Positions 1 to 9,838 of a stretch of 64,000 nucleotides of DNA are shown in pieces. This DNA comes from Glandiceps talaboti (Eukaryota > Hemichordata > Enteropneusta > Spengelidae), in contig NC_135567.1 in assembly GCF_964340395.1 (NCBI RefSeq), positions 2,855,109 to 2,919,108 on the forward strand, read 5' to 3'. Under the pieces are notes generated by a model. The model searched no databases. It was not told where the DNA came from and was given only the letters and a program-made list of their open reading frames with translations. A program made the translations under genes and the position numbers. How positions within the stretch are numbered: position 1 is the stretch's first letter; the number at the start of each line of letters is the position of its first letter.

Positions 1-431
1 AAGCTGAAACGGGAGGAACTAAATACATAAAAGTAGAAGAAAGTTCGCGTCTACAAGATGGCTGCCACTATTCTTGAATGAAACTTGATTGTTAGTACAC
101 CGCACGTAAAACAATAAGTTTAGTTCAGCAACTCCTACACTTGGCGAGAAAACGTCTAGTTCCACAAAACCTAAGAAAGACGACGTACACTCCTACAACA
201 GCAGGTTATATTCAGACGAAATAATAGTAGTAGTTCAGAATTTCTAGTTTAAATAAATGTCACGACACGAAAGAGAATAATTGAGCAATAGTTCACGGAC
301 TTCAACACAACACAATAGCACACGCTTTTAAAGTCACGCCCTTTATACTGTACCGACGGCGACACGCATACGTACACACAACACAGAATTTCCTAATAAG
401 ACAGTCTCCTGGATACAGCTCTGCCTCTTCT

Positions 432-528
432 CAGTTCTGCAGTATAATTACACTTCTACAGCAACAACGCACGACACTTTCAGTTCTGCAGCATAATACA
501 CTTCTACAGTAACAACGTACGACAATTT
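432..528. repeat. Tandem duplication of about 49 bp
   Basis: Two adjacent copies (432-480 and 481-528) both begin cagttctgca and carry the same cacttctaca and aacaac blocks with a few substitutions. The second copy runs into the stop codon of the transmembrane exon, so it lies at the 3' border of the coding region. Nothing else was recognised in bases 1-526, and no clear minus-strand AATAAA signal was seen. Confidence 0.75.
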
Positions 529-694
529 AATGCTTCAGAGTAGTCAGAATGCAGGAACACTCACGTTTACAGTTTTCTGGACGTTTCCTCTCCGTATGCA
601 CGGCGACAACAGACACCACTGCAATAACCATAAACACAGCCAATATACCACTAATTCTGGAAATAGTTATATTTCCAAGGTTTGTTAGCCCGCA
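527..694 (-). CDS. Candidate terminal exon: transmembrane segment and short cytoplasmic tail
   Basis: The frame encodes about 55 residues and ends in TAA at 527. Near the middle is a hydrophobic run, GILAVFMVIAVVSVVAV, followed by basic residues (HTERKRPENCKR) and a Cys-containing tail ending LTTLKH. That is the layout of a single-pass type I membrane protein. An acceptor-like ttacttacag precedes the exon and would open it in phase 0; another AG lies about 30 bases further in. It lies downstream of the LDLa exon, so it probably gives the receptor its membrane anchor. The LDLa exon ends in phase 1, so a direct splice does not fit and one junction or a small exon is missing from this reading. 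A chance hydrophobic frame cannot be excluded. Confidence 0.5.
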   Translation of the reverse strand, partial: CGLTNLGNITISRISGILAVFMVIAVVSVVAVHTERKRPENCKRECSCILTTLKH

Positions 695-884
695 CTGTAA
701 GTAACTTCGGGTACACGAGAACACCCTGTACATCTATTGGCGGAGCTCCGGGACTTCTTGGACCAAACTCCGTTGACCATCCCAATACAAAGGCAACGTG
801 GATAACTGGTTTGACTGCAACAGAGACACTTGTGTACTGCTCTGAGAACTGTTGTACAGTGACACGAAGACACAAATCAAACAT
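695..884 (-). other. Possible exon, frame unresolved
   Basis: This GC-richer stretch is open in several frames on both strands. One minus frame reads as a beta-rich segment (VSVAVKPVIHVAFVLGW); another is Cys-rich (KCLCCSQTSYPRC). An AG preceded by ctgtacaac could open an exon near 837. It is too close to the transmembrane exon for a normal intron between them. I cannot say which frame, if any, is used. Confidence 0.2.
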
Positions 885-1357
885 AGAACTAAGTATTCAT
901 AAGATGTCTAAATCTAACAGGTGGCTATGTAGCAAAGCATAGGTGGACATCAATCAAAAGAAATGCATACATAATTAAAACTAGTAGGAAAAACAAAGGC
1001 ATGAAATAAAGACAAAGTGAGGGCGCCATATATACCTCGGCTACACACACACATTTCACAAGATAAAAGTATATGGACATCAAATCATGTTTTTTATACA
1101 TCATTTATACAACAAACATGATAACCAGATAACCAATTTGAGCAGGTATAATCATATAATTTTGGAATCAACATATTACAATGACTCCGAGAAAAATGTC
1201 CATTAACTATTCAAGCCACCACTACAATAAAGTTATTAAATTGTTCACATTTGTTTGTTCCCACTTGTGGATTTTCTCATTCTCATTATATTGTGTTTGT
1301 GTTCACAGGATATACAATTACTGTAGTCATTTCAGCACTTAGCAGATTTATACTTAC

Positions 1358-1474
1358 CACACACTGCCGGTACACTAGTATCATAACAAGTTGACGTGCC
1401 ATCATATACATCACTTTGGTGAATACATTCCCTGCTCGCACATTGGAACATATACTCAGGACATGTGATGTTAT
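1358..1474 (-). CDS. LDL-receptor class A module exon
   Basis: A 117-bp exon, 39 codons, phase 1 at both ends. The acceptor is cctgaaag and the donor gtaagta. The translation runs from CPEYMFQC to PAVC and follows the LDLa pattern: Cys, hydrophobic-Gln-Cys, Cys-Ile, Asp-Gly, Cys, Asp-x-Ser, Cys. LDLa modules bind calcium and ligands in extracellular receptors and normally have six Cys. Here there are five: the Cys expected just before the Asp-Gly pair is Tyr (VYDG), and the acidic residue after the last Ser is lost. The fold may therefore be weakened. The symmetric phase fits the other module exons upstream on this strand. Confidence 0.75.
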
Positions 1475-2585
1475 CTTTCAGGATGGATATCATACAATAG
1501 ATAATAATAAACACGTTATGTTTGAATAAATGTCAATTTACATTACAAATAATAATATAACATAATCTAATGCCTTTTATATTATCCGAACAGTAAAATT
1601 ATCTTGGTTCCTTGCACCTGATTTCAAGAATATAATTAATGCAGTAAAGGTATTATTAAAGTTACACAATCAAAATAGATTGTCTTTTTAACAATGTAGA
1701 CATTACCAAAAATATTCGATATAATGGTCCGAATTAACGTTGTTCATTAATCTTTACTATACACTAATGCTGTAGGTGAAAACATTAAGAAAGGCAAGGG
1801 AAAATTCAAACTTGGCAGTATGGCTATTATATGTGATTCAGCTAGAGTGAAAGTTATTGATATTGAGTTGTTCAGTTTCCATGTCGTTCCATAACATATT
1901 TTTTTAACTTGACAAGACACATAACAAGTTGCTATAAAGAATATGAACTACCTGGTGATAATATGCCTGTTGAGATATTTAAATATGGCGACTCCCCTGT
2001 ATCCGAACCTGTTGAATTACATTTAGATAATTAATAAGTGCATGGTCAAGAATAATTATTTTTACTTCAAAGTACTGAAGAAAAGATAACTGCAGCTAAT
2101 TTTATCCAAACAAAAGTGAATTGCAAAAGTTACGTTGGTAAAGTGTTCAAACAAAAAACATAATGGAATTAAAGTGCAATAAATTTCCCCCAAACAAGAA
2201 ATATTTGATGAGCAAATACATAATTGAGTTTAATTTAATTAAATTGGCAGTTGTCGTGGATGCAGTATGTATAAAACGTTATCAAAGTATCATTTAATTT
2301 TACACTAATGTTTATTATCCTATAAATGACCATGGAATAAAGGGTACATATTTACAATTGTCCTGATATGTGTGAAACTAGTGTAGCACTGGGTGAAGTT
2401 GTGTGATAATACTAGTTATCTTGTATCTATGTATATTAGGCTAATGACGTAGTTGTGTATTTAGCGATACATGTATGCTTCTTATTCAAAAAATAAATAC
2501 GTGAATATTCTTCACTGAAACAATTACCTGTCTCTGATCACTGCTATGCCTTTTTAAGTACATTTCAATTGGTGTTAATACTTAC
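1475..2585 (-). other. Probable intron, AT-rich
   Basis: No coding exon was recognised. It contains the first copy of a 101-bp exact repeat (1908-2008). An exon linking the 2.7k exon (phase 0 end) to LDLa (phase 1 start) would have to lie here but was not found. Confidence 0.5.
1908..2008 (+). repeat. 101-bp exact direct repeat, copy 1
   Basis: Base-for-base identical by eye to 4436-4536, starting cttgacaaga and ending gtatccgaac. The flanks differ completely. One plus frame is open through both copies (EYELPGDNMPVEIFKYGDSP), but no family is recognised. Confidence 0.9.
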
Positions 2586-2761
2586 TGATGTTAAATCTAC
2601 TAATTGCTTCTTGTTTGCAAATAAACAGAGAGGACAGGTTTGTATCACATAATATGTCATACCAGTGGTTATGTGAATGCAAATTTTCAATGTACAGGGC
2701 AGTACAATCTTGATGAATACTTCCATCTGGCTGTGATCTAAATTAAGGGAAACTTTATCAA
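2586..2761 (-). CDS. Candidate exon, unassigned extracellular segment
   Basis: The 58-codon segment is preceded by attataccag (phase 1) and followed by a strong donor, gtaagta, in phase 0. It contains VSLNLDHSQMEVFIKIVLPC, then alternating hydrophobic residues and two more Cys pairs (TCPLC). This could be half of a beta-sandwich domain like those at 43.1k and 48.6k, but the match is weak. It starts in phase 1 while the CTLD exon upstream ends in phase 2, so it does not directly complete that lectin domain. Confidence 0.35.
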
Positions 2762-2786
2762 CTGGTATAATTTTGTTTATACACAC

Positions 2787-3045
2787 ACACACTACCATGT
2801 TTCGATTCCGAATCATCGTATTATGAATTACTTCGCCAAGTAAATGTTCTTTCGGAATATATATTGAACGTACGTTCGTGTAATTTACAACATTTTTTTG
2901 TCTTTCATTTTGGATGCAGACCTATACTGTATGTCATAAATCTAACTACAACATACTGTACAAAACTGATATCAAACCATCATGTTAACAATCTCAACAC
3001 GTGTGACATTTGACCTCATGTCAGCAATTCCATATGATAAGCCTT

Positions 3046-3131
<86 letters not shown>

Positions 3132-3683
3132 CAGGCATACACTTACACAAATGTAAATGTAAAGAGAGAGAGAGAGTCTGTGTGTGTTTCATAAGTACCC
3201 TCTTGGCATGTCACACGTGGTCAATATCATTTATTATGAACTTCATCATCTTCATTCAACCCAACACGTTAAAAACGTCAAATACGGAGAGACGTACATA
3301 TGATTTTAACTGTAAACGAACGAAGTACAGGTATGTGTCATTGATTTGATATTAATATTGCAATGCCTGTTAGCAATGGAGAAAAACTTCCCGAAAAGTC
3401 CCCAAAAGCGTTACATTTGTGGGCGACAGTGAGGAATTGGTTGGTTAGTTCTTGAGAATACAATCTAATAACACCACAATATTTTGCTCTTTCGACAGAT
3501 TATTCTGGCAATCATTCTTTGGTGGTTAATGATAATTCTATAATATATTATCAAAACTAAAAAAACGGATTTTACTGAGGAATCAGGAAGAAAGTCTTAT
3601 GCACGAATCAAACTCAGAAAAAATGAACATATACCACGTTACATCATAGTAATATAAAATAAAGTTATTTAAACCTATCTTAC
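2787..3683. other. Probable intron with a GA microsatellite
   Basis: Apart from the GA tract at 3048-3130 nothing coding was recognised. The third exon expected for the C-type lectin (second Trp/Cys half) was searched for here on the minus strand and not found. Confidence 0.5.
3048..3130. repeat. (GA)n microsatellite
   Basis: Uninterrupted ga dinucleotides for about 80 bases, with a shorter ga run at 3162-3176. Confidence 0.97.
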
Positions 3684-3765
3684 CCTGTTGTACTCCAATC
3701 AGAATACAAAAATGGTTTTCTATCTGTCCAAGTGTATTTCCCTTCTTTATCCCCATCTGTTAAAC
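3684..3765 (-). CDS. C-type lectin domain, second exon
   Basis: An 82-bp exon after acceptor ttccgcatag and before donor gtaaga, phase 1 in and phase 2 out. It reads GLTDGDKEGKYTWTDRKPF and then LYSDWSTTG. This is the middle of a C-type lectin domain (the usual WIGL-D-EG-tW-DG-p-Y-W run). Spliced to the exon at 4132-4332 it gives SWIYIGLTDGDKEG across the junction, with the phases agreeing. The last third of the domain, with its two Cys, should follow on a phase 2 exon but was not found. The domain may be incomplete. Confidence 0.8.
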
Positions 3766-4131
3766 CTATGCGGAAAACAATTCGCAGATAAGTATGATAT
3801 TGTGAATTGCAGTTTACTGTTCCAGACACACAGAAACGACAAAGCAATTCATGTTACTCTTTAAGAGAGCAAGATGAGAATTATTTACTACATATAGTGT
3901 AAGTGAAATAAAGTATTTTAAGACACTATAACTATATGCAGACACATTAGACATAATGTAGCAAGAAACTGCATTCATACAATCTTGATATATTACAGTG
4001 TACAAAATGCTAACATATGCATGTTAGTTATTGTTTTTGGTGTGGTTGTATTAAATTATAAATGAACCTGCAACACGATGTAGAAATTTCAAAGTGTAAA
4101 TTTTCCCAATTACTGAAGGTAAAACACTCAC

Positions 4132-4332
4132 CAATATAAATCCAACTCGTGAGATCGTCTAATGTTAGTTCGTGCAGGAACTGAGCTTCAGATTCTGAAG
4201 AAATACTTGTAAGAGATCCGTTGTTTTCTTTACACTTAGTCTCACTCTCCATCCATGTAAGAAGAGATGGTCCTCTGAACAAACGATAGCAATGACCCAT
4301 GTGCAACATCCACGTTGGTAAACATGTAAAAT
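4132..4332 (-). CDS. C-type lectin domain, first exon
   Basis: A 201-bp exon, 67 codons, phase 1 at both ends (acceptor gtttaatag, donor gtgagtg). It begins DFTCLPTWMLHMGHCYRLFR, the usual C-x3-W...C-Y start of a long-form C-type lectin domain. It continues with TWMESETKC and NGSLTSISSESEAQFL, the alpha-1 Cys and the L-x-x-I-x-x-x-x-E motif, and ends SWIYIG. Such domains bind carbohydrate or protein ligands outside the cell. The carbohydrate-type signature (EPN or QPD with WND) would sit in later exons and cannot be judged. It lies between the CUB exon and the second CTLD exon, as expected for one gene. Confidence 0.85.
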
Positions 4333-4435
4333 CTATTAAACCGAGAATGTTACTATAGCAGTAGTTTCAAATAAATATGCCATTTTGTTCATGTATGCAA
4401 GGTTTGGTATTAGTACACACACACACACACAGTAG

Positions 4436-4536
4436 CTTGACAAGACACATAACAAGTTGCTATAAAGAATATGAACTACCTGGTGATAATATGCCTGTTG
4501 AGATATTTAAATATGGCGACTCCCCTGTATCCGAAC
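4436..4536 (+). repeat. 101-bp exact direct repeat, copy 2
   Basis: Identical to 1908-2008. It sits about 100 bases upstream (in gene sense) of the first CTLD exon, next to a short ac microsatellite at 4416-4430. Confidence 0.9.
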
Positions 4537-4862
4537 TAACTCTAAGCCTACTCAGAGTAGCTTGTGTTTTAATAGAGTTCGATAATTAACACCCTAGTTC
4601 AAAACTGTTACACCAGAAATTTAATTTCGCCCCTTTTAGATCGTAATCTATAATCTCATTTGTATAAGGTTGATGAACTGAGCAAAGTTACATGCACATC
4701 TCATGAATTGGGCAGTTTCACAGATTGGGTGTAACATATATACATGTATATATAATTGAATATTTGGTCGAGGTAAAATACTTCAATGCTTTACAAAAGT
4801 ACAGTAACACTTTTTAGTTAGATCTCTTAAGCCTTGTTTACTGGAGTCGTATTATTACTTAC

Positions 4863-5288
4863 TCAATAAATTCTTGTCATTTGTTTTTCGCTTCACCTGA
4901 TGATAATTGTAGATGGCAATAAACCCCAGACTGTAGTCATTGATATCATTTGAAGTAAAGCTGATGAACATTTCATTAAAATCAGATAATATGGTTGCTG
5001 GTGGAGGCCTGTGATTACAATATCGTCTTCGTAGTCCATGACTAACGGTATTGCCACTGTAAACCTCTATATTCTCGGTTAGACAGTTACTAACAGCTCT
5101 TCCTACATCAAACTCTTGAAAGGTAACACTAATGTATGAATGTGCATCAGCCAGTAATTGCCATGAACAACGCATCATTTCTGGGTAAGGTATAGGGTAG
5201 TCCCTTGTCGAAATGATACCAGATGTATAGTTTCTGCATAACATTCCACTGATGCATACACGTGAGATGTCTTGACAGTTTGTAACAT
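4863..5288 (-). CDS. CUB domain exon
   Basis: A 426-bp exon, 142 codons, phase 1 at both ends (acceptor tttgttacag, donor gtaagtaa). After DVTNCQDISRVC it carries a complete CUB domain: Cys in CRNYTSG, PIPYPEMMRCSWQL, FQEFDVG, NCLTENIEVYSG, RRYCNHRPPP, and a final FNEMFISFTSND. The four Cys are in the usual places. The Glu and Asp of FQEFD and the Asp of TSND match the calcium site of many CUB domains. CUB domains mediate protein contacts in secreted and membrane proteins. The exon ends with a basic stretch, VKRKTNDKN, before the donor. The PAN-like exon precedes it and the lectin follows it. Confidence 0.9.
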
Positions 5289-5307
5289 CTGTAACAAAGC
5301 ATACTAA

Positions 5308-5362
5308 TCATCATCACCACCACCACCACCACCACCACCACCACCACCACCACCACCACCAT

Positions 5363-5438
<76 letters not shown>
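5308..5438. repeat. (CCA)n/(TCA)n microsatellite
   Basis: A run of cac/cca triplets grades into tca triplets. It lies in the intron just upstream (in gene sense) of the CUB exon. It produces a false open frame of poly-Met and poly-Val on the minus strand. Confidence 0.95.
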
Positions 5439-5439
<1 letters not shown>

Positions 5440-5934
5440 CTACCTAGCTATTTTCTCCTAAAGCCCTCATCTTTGACTTGGCTAAAATATTTCTTGTTTG
5501 GTGATCACTCGTCGTTCAATAAAACACAAAGTATCCAGCATCTTATCTGGGCGACCATGAAGTTTTATGGTTTATTATGTATAACTGTTACCATACTAGG
5601 GGGCTATGACTAAATGTTAGGTCAAATAAAAAATATGAACATGGACACTTTAGCAAAGCTATAGGGAAATGTGTGAAGTAGTCTACCAGCTAGCCTGGTA
5701 CTATTTAGTCTAGTTGATTTTGTATACTCTGAAGAGATATTACAGGTAGATGATATTATCATGACTAACTCTAACCCTGCAAAAGATGTAGGGAGAGCTG
5801 TGAAGAAGTCTACAAGCTAGTGTTATCAAGCTAACTTATTTAGACAAGTTAAACTGGCTTGTGAATGCGATTTACACGCAGGTGATGTTATGACTAAGCC
5901 TGCATTATATAAACCAATCAAATGAAGTATGTAC

Positions 5935-6243
5935 CGTCTGTCAACCGTATGAAGTATTCCATGAAAATCGAATTGTAATATTGTAGGTTGAGAATCCAAG
6001 GACATGTTGTAATGATGTAACACGCATGCCGACCATATATTAGGCATTTGCAGTCATCCTTGTACCATTTGAGACACCAATATATACAACTCTCCTTGGT
6101 GTGGCCACTATTCCAAATATATTGTTCATCACTATCGTAGTAGAAAGATCGGTACGTCAGATAGAAATCAGGCACTTGGATACCTAGTAATCCCACAGAG
6201 GAATAAAATGATTCAAATGAAGGACACAGTTCATAGAATATCA
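5935..6243 (-). CDS. PAN/apple-like domain exon
   Basis: A 309-bp exon, 103 codons, phase 1 at both ends (acceptor aaagtctag, donor gtacatac). It reads VIFYELCPSF at the start and contains SGHTKESCIYWCLKWYKDDC, then CLIYGRHACYIITT, ending in YFIRLTDG. The pattern S-x-E-S-C-x3-C-x6-C followed by a Tyr/Cys pair resembles PAN/apple modules, which bind proteins or glycans outside cells; a WSC-type module is another option. The donor has the same gtacat form as the signal-peptide exon at 58.25k. It precedes the CUB exon in the reading direction. Confidence 0.55.
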
Positions 6244-6627
6244 CTAGACTTTGGACATTATGGTTAACTAATCATACCATGACGATGACCAATAAACTAA
6301 CCACTTCTTAATTTGTCATTATTTATGTTTTCTGTATATGTTAATGTAAATTTTGTAAATTTCCCTTACTCGACATTGTGTTTGAAGAACCTTTGGCTCA
6401 AGAATTTATCGAGTTTAAAAAAGTGAAAGAAACAAACAAAGAAACAAACTGGAAACCAAGAAATTGCTCTACTTTGAGTCAAATCTGTCAATGATTCGCT
6501 TATTTAATCACTATACCCATGACTCGATAACTACTGTTGTGCAACAACATTTTGTTGAAATCAGTCAAAGTGTTCTATCCCGTATATTTAAGCAATAAAC
6601 CACCCCCTGGGGATGGTATACCAAGAG

Positions 6628-6697
6628 GTGTTGACCAGTGAACGAATTAAATGCACGAGCGATAGCGCGTGCATATAATGAGTTCACTGGTCAACAC
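6628..6697. repeat. 70-bp near-perfect hairpin
   Basis: The arms gtgttgaccagtgaac (6628-6643) and gttcactggtcaacac (6682-6697) are exact inverted repeats. Inner arms sharing atgcacg/cgtgcat flank a 10-base loop. It abuts the truncated end of the DNA transposon copy that starts near 6700, and the related copy at 43-47k lacks it. It may be a small MITE or the tip of one. Confidence 0.85.
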
Positions 6698-6699
6698 TA

Positions 6700-7805
6700 A
6701 AATGCATATATAGCCTATGTAGGCCCAACAATATTACATATACTTTCACCATTATATCCCGTTATGATAACAATTCAGTTATTGATGTGATCCCTGAAGC
6801 CAAAGGGTACATATTGGGGAGAAATGAATATAAAATATTAACAATAAATAAATACATGCAGGTCATTCTTGTGTGTCATTCCCGTCAAAAGTTCACAAAT
6901 GCACATGGTGACACTTTCTTTCAAAGCGCTACATCCGGGAAGGACAGTATGAAAAAATGAAGAAATGGTGTTCATTGATGTTACCAAACTATGTCCCTGC
7001 ATATTTGCAGTTAAATTTCATTTTCGTAGTTATTTTAACCTCGTGAAGTCGTGTTTGGATGTATCACAGTTGAAACACATGCCGCACCATCCACTGCATG
7101 CACTTGTATTCGATAATGGATTCATGCGGGTCAAACTTGAGAAAGGAATGTTTAGCATTAGATGTGAGAAAATATACACGAAGTCTTAGTTGAGTCTAAA
7201 TTTTGGCACACAGAATGCACGGTGTACACCACCAATAACTGCGTATGTGTATGACTCCATGCATGACATTGCACATCTGTATGCTGGAAACTACGGCAAT
7301 ATCGTATGTGGTATGGCCAACATTTAATTTGGCCGCCACCTGGACCGACAAGATAAAGCCACTATATCAGAGGCAATTTTGGTCTGAACAAATCTGTATT
7401 TTATGAGTAGATCGATGAAATAGTTTGACTTACAGTAATATCACCATACACACCTCAGAACAAATGCACATAATGGCTTCTTGATCATGTAGGTCAACAT
7501 TGTCGATATTTTTTCGGCTTCAGAAAGTGTAAAAATCATATTCAACCTCTCTATCCTTCGCGATAGTGATCATTGATATTATACCGATCCCATGACCAGT
7601 ATTTCATGATAATTTCAATGTTTGTAAGCAAATTTTATATACCAGAACCGATCATAACGTCAAGGCCCTGGCATTCAATACATGCTGATACACTATGACA
7701 GATTGCTTTGTTTGTCGTAGGCTGTGACAAGGGCAAGTGCACATGGCAGAATTACGCTCATTAATTGGTCAATGGAATCTGTCCAACAATCTCGGCAATC
7801 GGTCA
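6700..7805 (-). mobile_element. Truncated copy of the 43.4-47.5k DNA transposon
   Basis: This stretch matches, in reverse orientation, the first 1.1 kb of the element at 43388-44548. Shared blocks include the terminus TGACCGATYGCCGAGATT (read on the minus strand, ending at 7805), the run around gtttgtcgtaggctgtgaca, and the inner block gcctatgtaggcccaa. The distal part and second terminus are missing. It abuts a CR1/L2 LINE fragment exactly at its terminal inverted repeat, which suggests insertion into that LINE. Confidence 0.75.
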
Positions 7806-8245
7806 ATTCCACAGTCGCGGAGCACAAATAGTGAAACATCTATACCCACAAAACACGGTACTACCAATCGGCTGGTGCAAACTGAGTGCACCCACAGTAG
7901 TCGACCGAAGGGTGTGGCCAGGAGCAAGAACGTTGAAGTAAACTGGCGCCATATCATTTAAAACCTTATATGTTAAGCACAAAATGTTGAACACCATTTG
8001 CTTACAAAAAGGAAGCCAAGGCAAACTATGCAGTACTGGTTGGACATGGTCTGATTTCTTATTTCCTGAAACAAGACGTACTGCAGAGTAAGTTGTAATT
8101 TATGGAATTGGTAAATCGTAAGGCCGAAGAGTAAACTGCTACAGTATTCAAGTGTAGAGATGATAAAAGCATAAACTATTTTTCCCATTGAACTCTGACC
8201 GAGAAGGTTACAAATTAGAGAAAAAAATGAAAGGGCAATTTGCAT
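7806..8245 (-). pseudogene. CR1/L2-type LINE 3' fragment, frameshifted
   Basis: Minus-strand frames hold the usual C-terminal reverse-transcriptase tail of CR1/L2 elements in broken pieces. One carries FIISTLEYCSSLLFGL, then LPFCKQMVFNILCLTYKVLN and DMAPVYFNVL, and last CAPRLWN. At least one frame change separates the two pieces. It is cut off where the DNA transposon terminus begins at 7805. It has no role in the receptor gene. Confidence 0.7.
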
Positions 8246-8749
8246 GATGTGAGTGACAACATTTTCATGACAACATTAATCGTTTAACATATGCATCACA
8301 CATTTCCAGATCAGATCTCAAACTGTTATAAATATGTGCATCACAGGGCTATATGTTTCCCTGAAGTTTGATATCGCAGCTCAGTACCACAGTAATTACC
8401 CAGTCGGTTAGGACCTTATGAGCGATAATATAAACAGCAATGGATCTTTCAGTTTACTTCAACCATATATACCAATTTTGCCCAAGGACTATTTCAAAAC
8501 AGTTTAGGACGGATTATTCAAATGCTAATAGTGGTTTATGTTATTAGTCAACTGAAAATAGTTTAACTTAATATTTCCAACGCTAATCTGAATCCCTTAT
8601 GTGGATGAATATACTTGGTGAGTGAGAACCGTATACGGGGTGTAATGTGAAATTCGCCACCAATTAATGTACTTAAAATCATTATATAATGTGTTGCGTG
8701 AGATCTCAACATGTATAAGTTTGCCAAATTGTGTTTAATATGATGTTAC
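8246..8749. other. Intron, nothing recognised
   Basis: AT-rich sequence without a supported exon or repeat structure. Confidence 0.5.
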
Positions 8750-8885
8750 CTTCAATGTTATCTAGAAACTCAGACACTGTGACCGTCAAACTGACTTCAT
8801 CATCTGGATTGTCACGGTACACTTCAATATGTAAATAGGAGGCGTTGACAGGTGGATATATTGTATTGTGTCCACTAAAAAAAAT
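8750..8885 (-). CDS. Factor 5/8 C (discoidin) domain, second exon
   Basis: A 136-bp exon opening in phase 0 after acceptor ctctctcag and leaving in phase 1 at donor gtaaca. It reads IFFSGHNTIYPPVNASYLHI and then EVYRDNPDDEVSLTVTVSEF. This fits the C-terminal strands of a factor 5/8 C domain, where a GN run is followed by PPI-x-ARYIRI and a final strand. It matches in phase and content with the exon at 19254-19600, the N-terminal half, about 10 kb upstream. A second AG eleven bases further in would open phase 2 and break this fit. The domain class binds phospholipid, glycans or collagen outside cells. Confidence 0.6.
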
Positions 8886-8889
8886 CTGA

Positions 8890-8963
8890 GAGAGACAGAC
8901 AGACAGACAGACAGACACAGAAAGACAGACACAGACAGACAGACAGACATACATACATACATA
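8890..8963. repeat. (CAGA)n and (CATA)n microsatellite
   Basis: Imperfect cagacagaca units followed by catacatac. It directly abuts the acceptor of the 8.8k exon, so on the gene strand the repeat supplies the pyrimidine-rich tract. Confidence 0.95.
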
Positions 8964-9838
8964 CAGAATAAGAACATAGGCTACTAATTATTTCATTTGC
9001 CAGATGAAATAAAGTATATGCAAAATACGCGATAACACCGAATCTTTAAATAGAAGACATATGCATTTCATTATCGATAATGTATGCTGCCGTTTATGAA
9101 ATGTGCAGCTTGCATGCTTAGATAATGTCTACCAGCCCATAAATCACTCAATATGCAAATTACAGATTATAGTGCAAACCTATATCAACAAGCCTAAATG
9201 GTAATGTCATTCTGGGAAATACAGTTGAATTATAATATCTTGGTTCTGGGGAGTCGTTTCAGTATTTTGACATCATTAAAGTTTCGCTGGGTTGCCATTA
9301 AAACGCCAAACTCTTTTACAACTATATTGTTGTTTAAGTGATATACCATTGCACGACAGGTCTAAGCAGACATGACTATTTGTAAGATTCGCACTAAATC
9401 GTTTCCTTGTTTAGGCGTACAAAAATATTGTGTGGTTCCGATTACATTAAATTTTAAAAGTGATGGGGTTTGTAGAATTTTTATTTTAATTTATTATATA
9501 ATTTTTTCATATGTGAGTGTTTAGTTCAGGTTTTCCACTGTTTTGCAAATGATTTCTGTGTTGTTTATTTCTTCCTATCAGATATACAGCAATTACAGGT
9601 TGGGAGAATAGTTTTATATTGTCTTTTAAGTTGTCAGTTTCTGCACCCACTATTTCTTGTGAACCTTTACACAATTTTCGCGATTTAATTATTATTTTTC
9701 TCGAATTCGTGAAACAAGTGTTGAGAGAGAACCAAACTACTTTTTTTATTTAGCCTTATTGAACTCACTTCCACATTTTTTGCTTGCACACTGTATTTAT
9801 TGGTTGCACACTGAAATACCGTTATTCCTTGGAGTGAC
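8964..9838. repeat. Intron; includes a dispersed repeat copy
   Basis: No coding sequence was seen. Positions about 9470-9715 resemble 48010-48240 in the same orientation, sharing gtgagtgt-tagttcaggttt, ctgtgttgttta and a gtcagttt block. Confidence 0.55.

Noticed and set aside
5147-5437. Minus-strand frame of poly-Met and poly-Val
   Set aside because: It is the translation of a tca/cca microsatellite; the real exon starts at 5288 in another frame.
6965-7189. Conserved short frame MVFIDVTKLCPC in both transposon copies
   Set aside because: The similarity (also at 44168-44383) follows from the DNA being a shared repeat; the frames diverge and end at different points, so coding selection is not shown.
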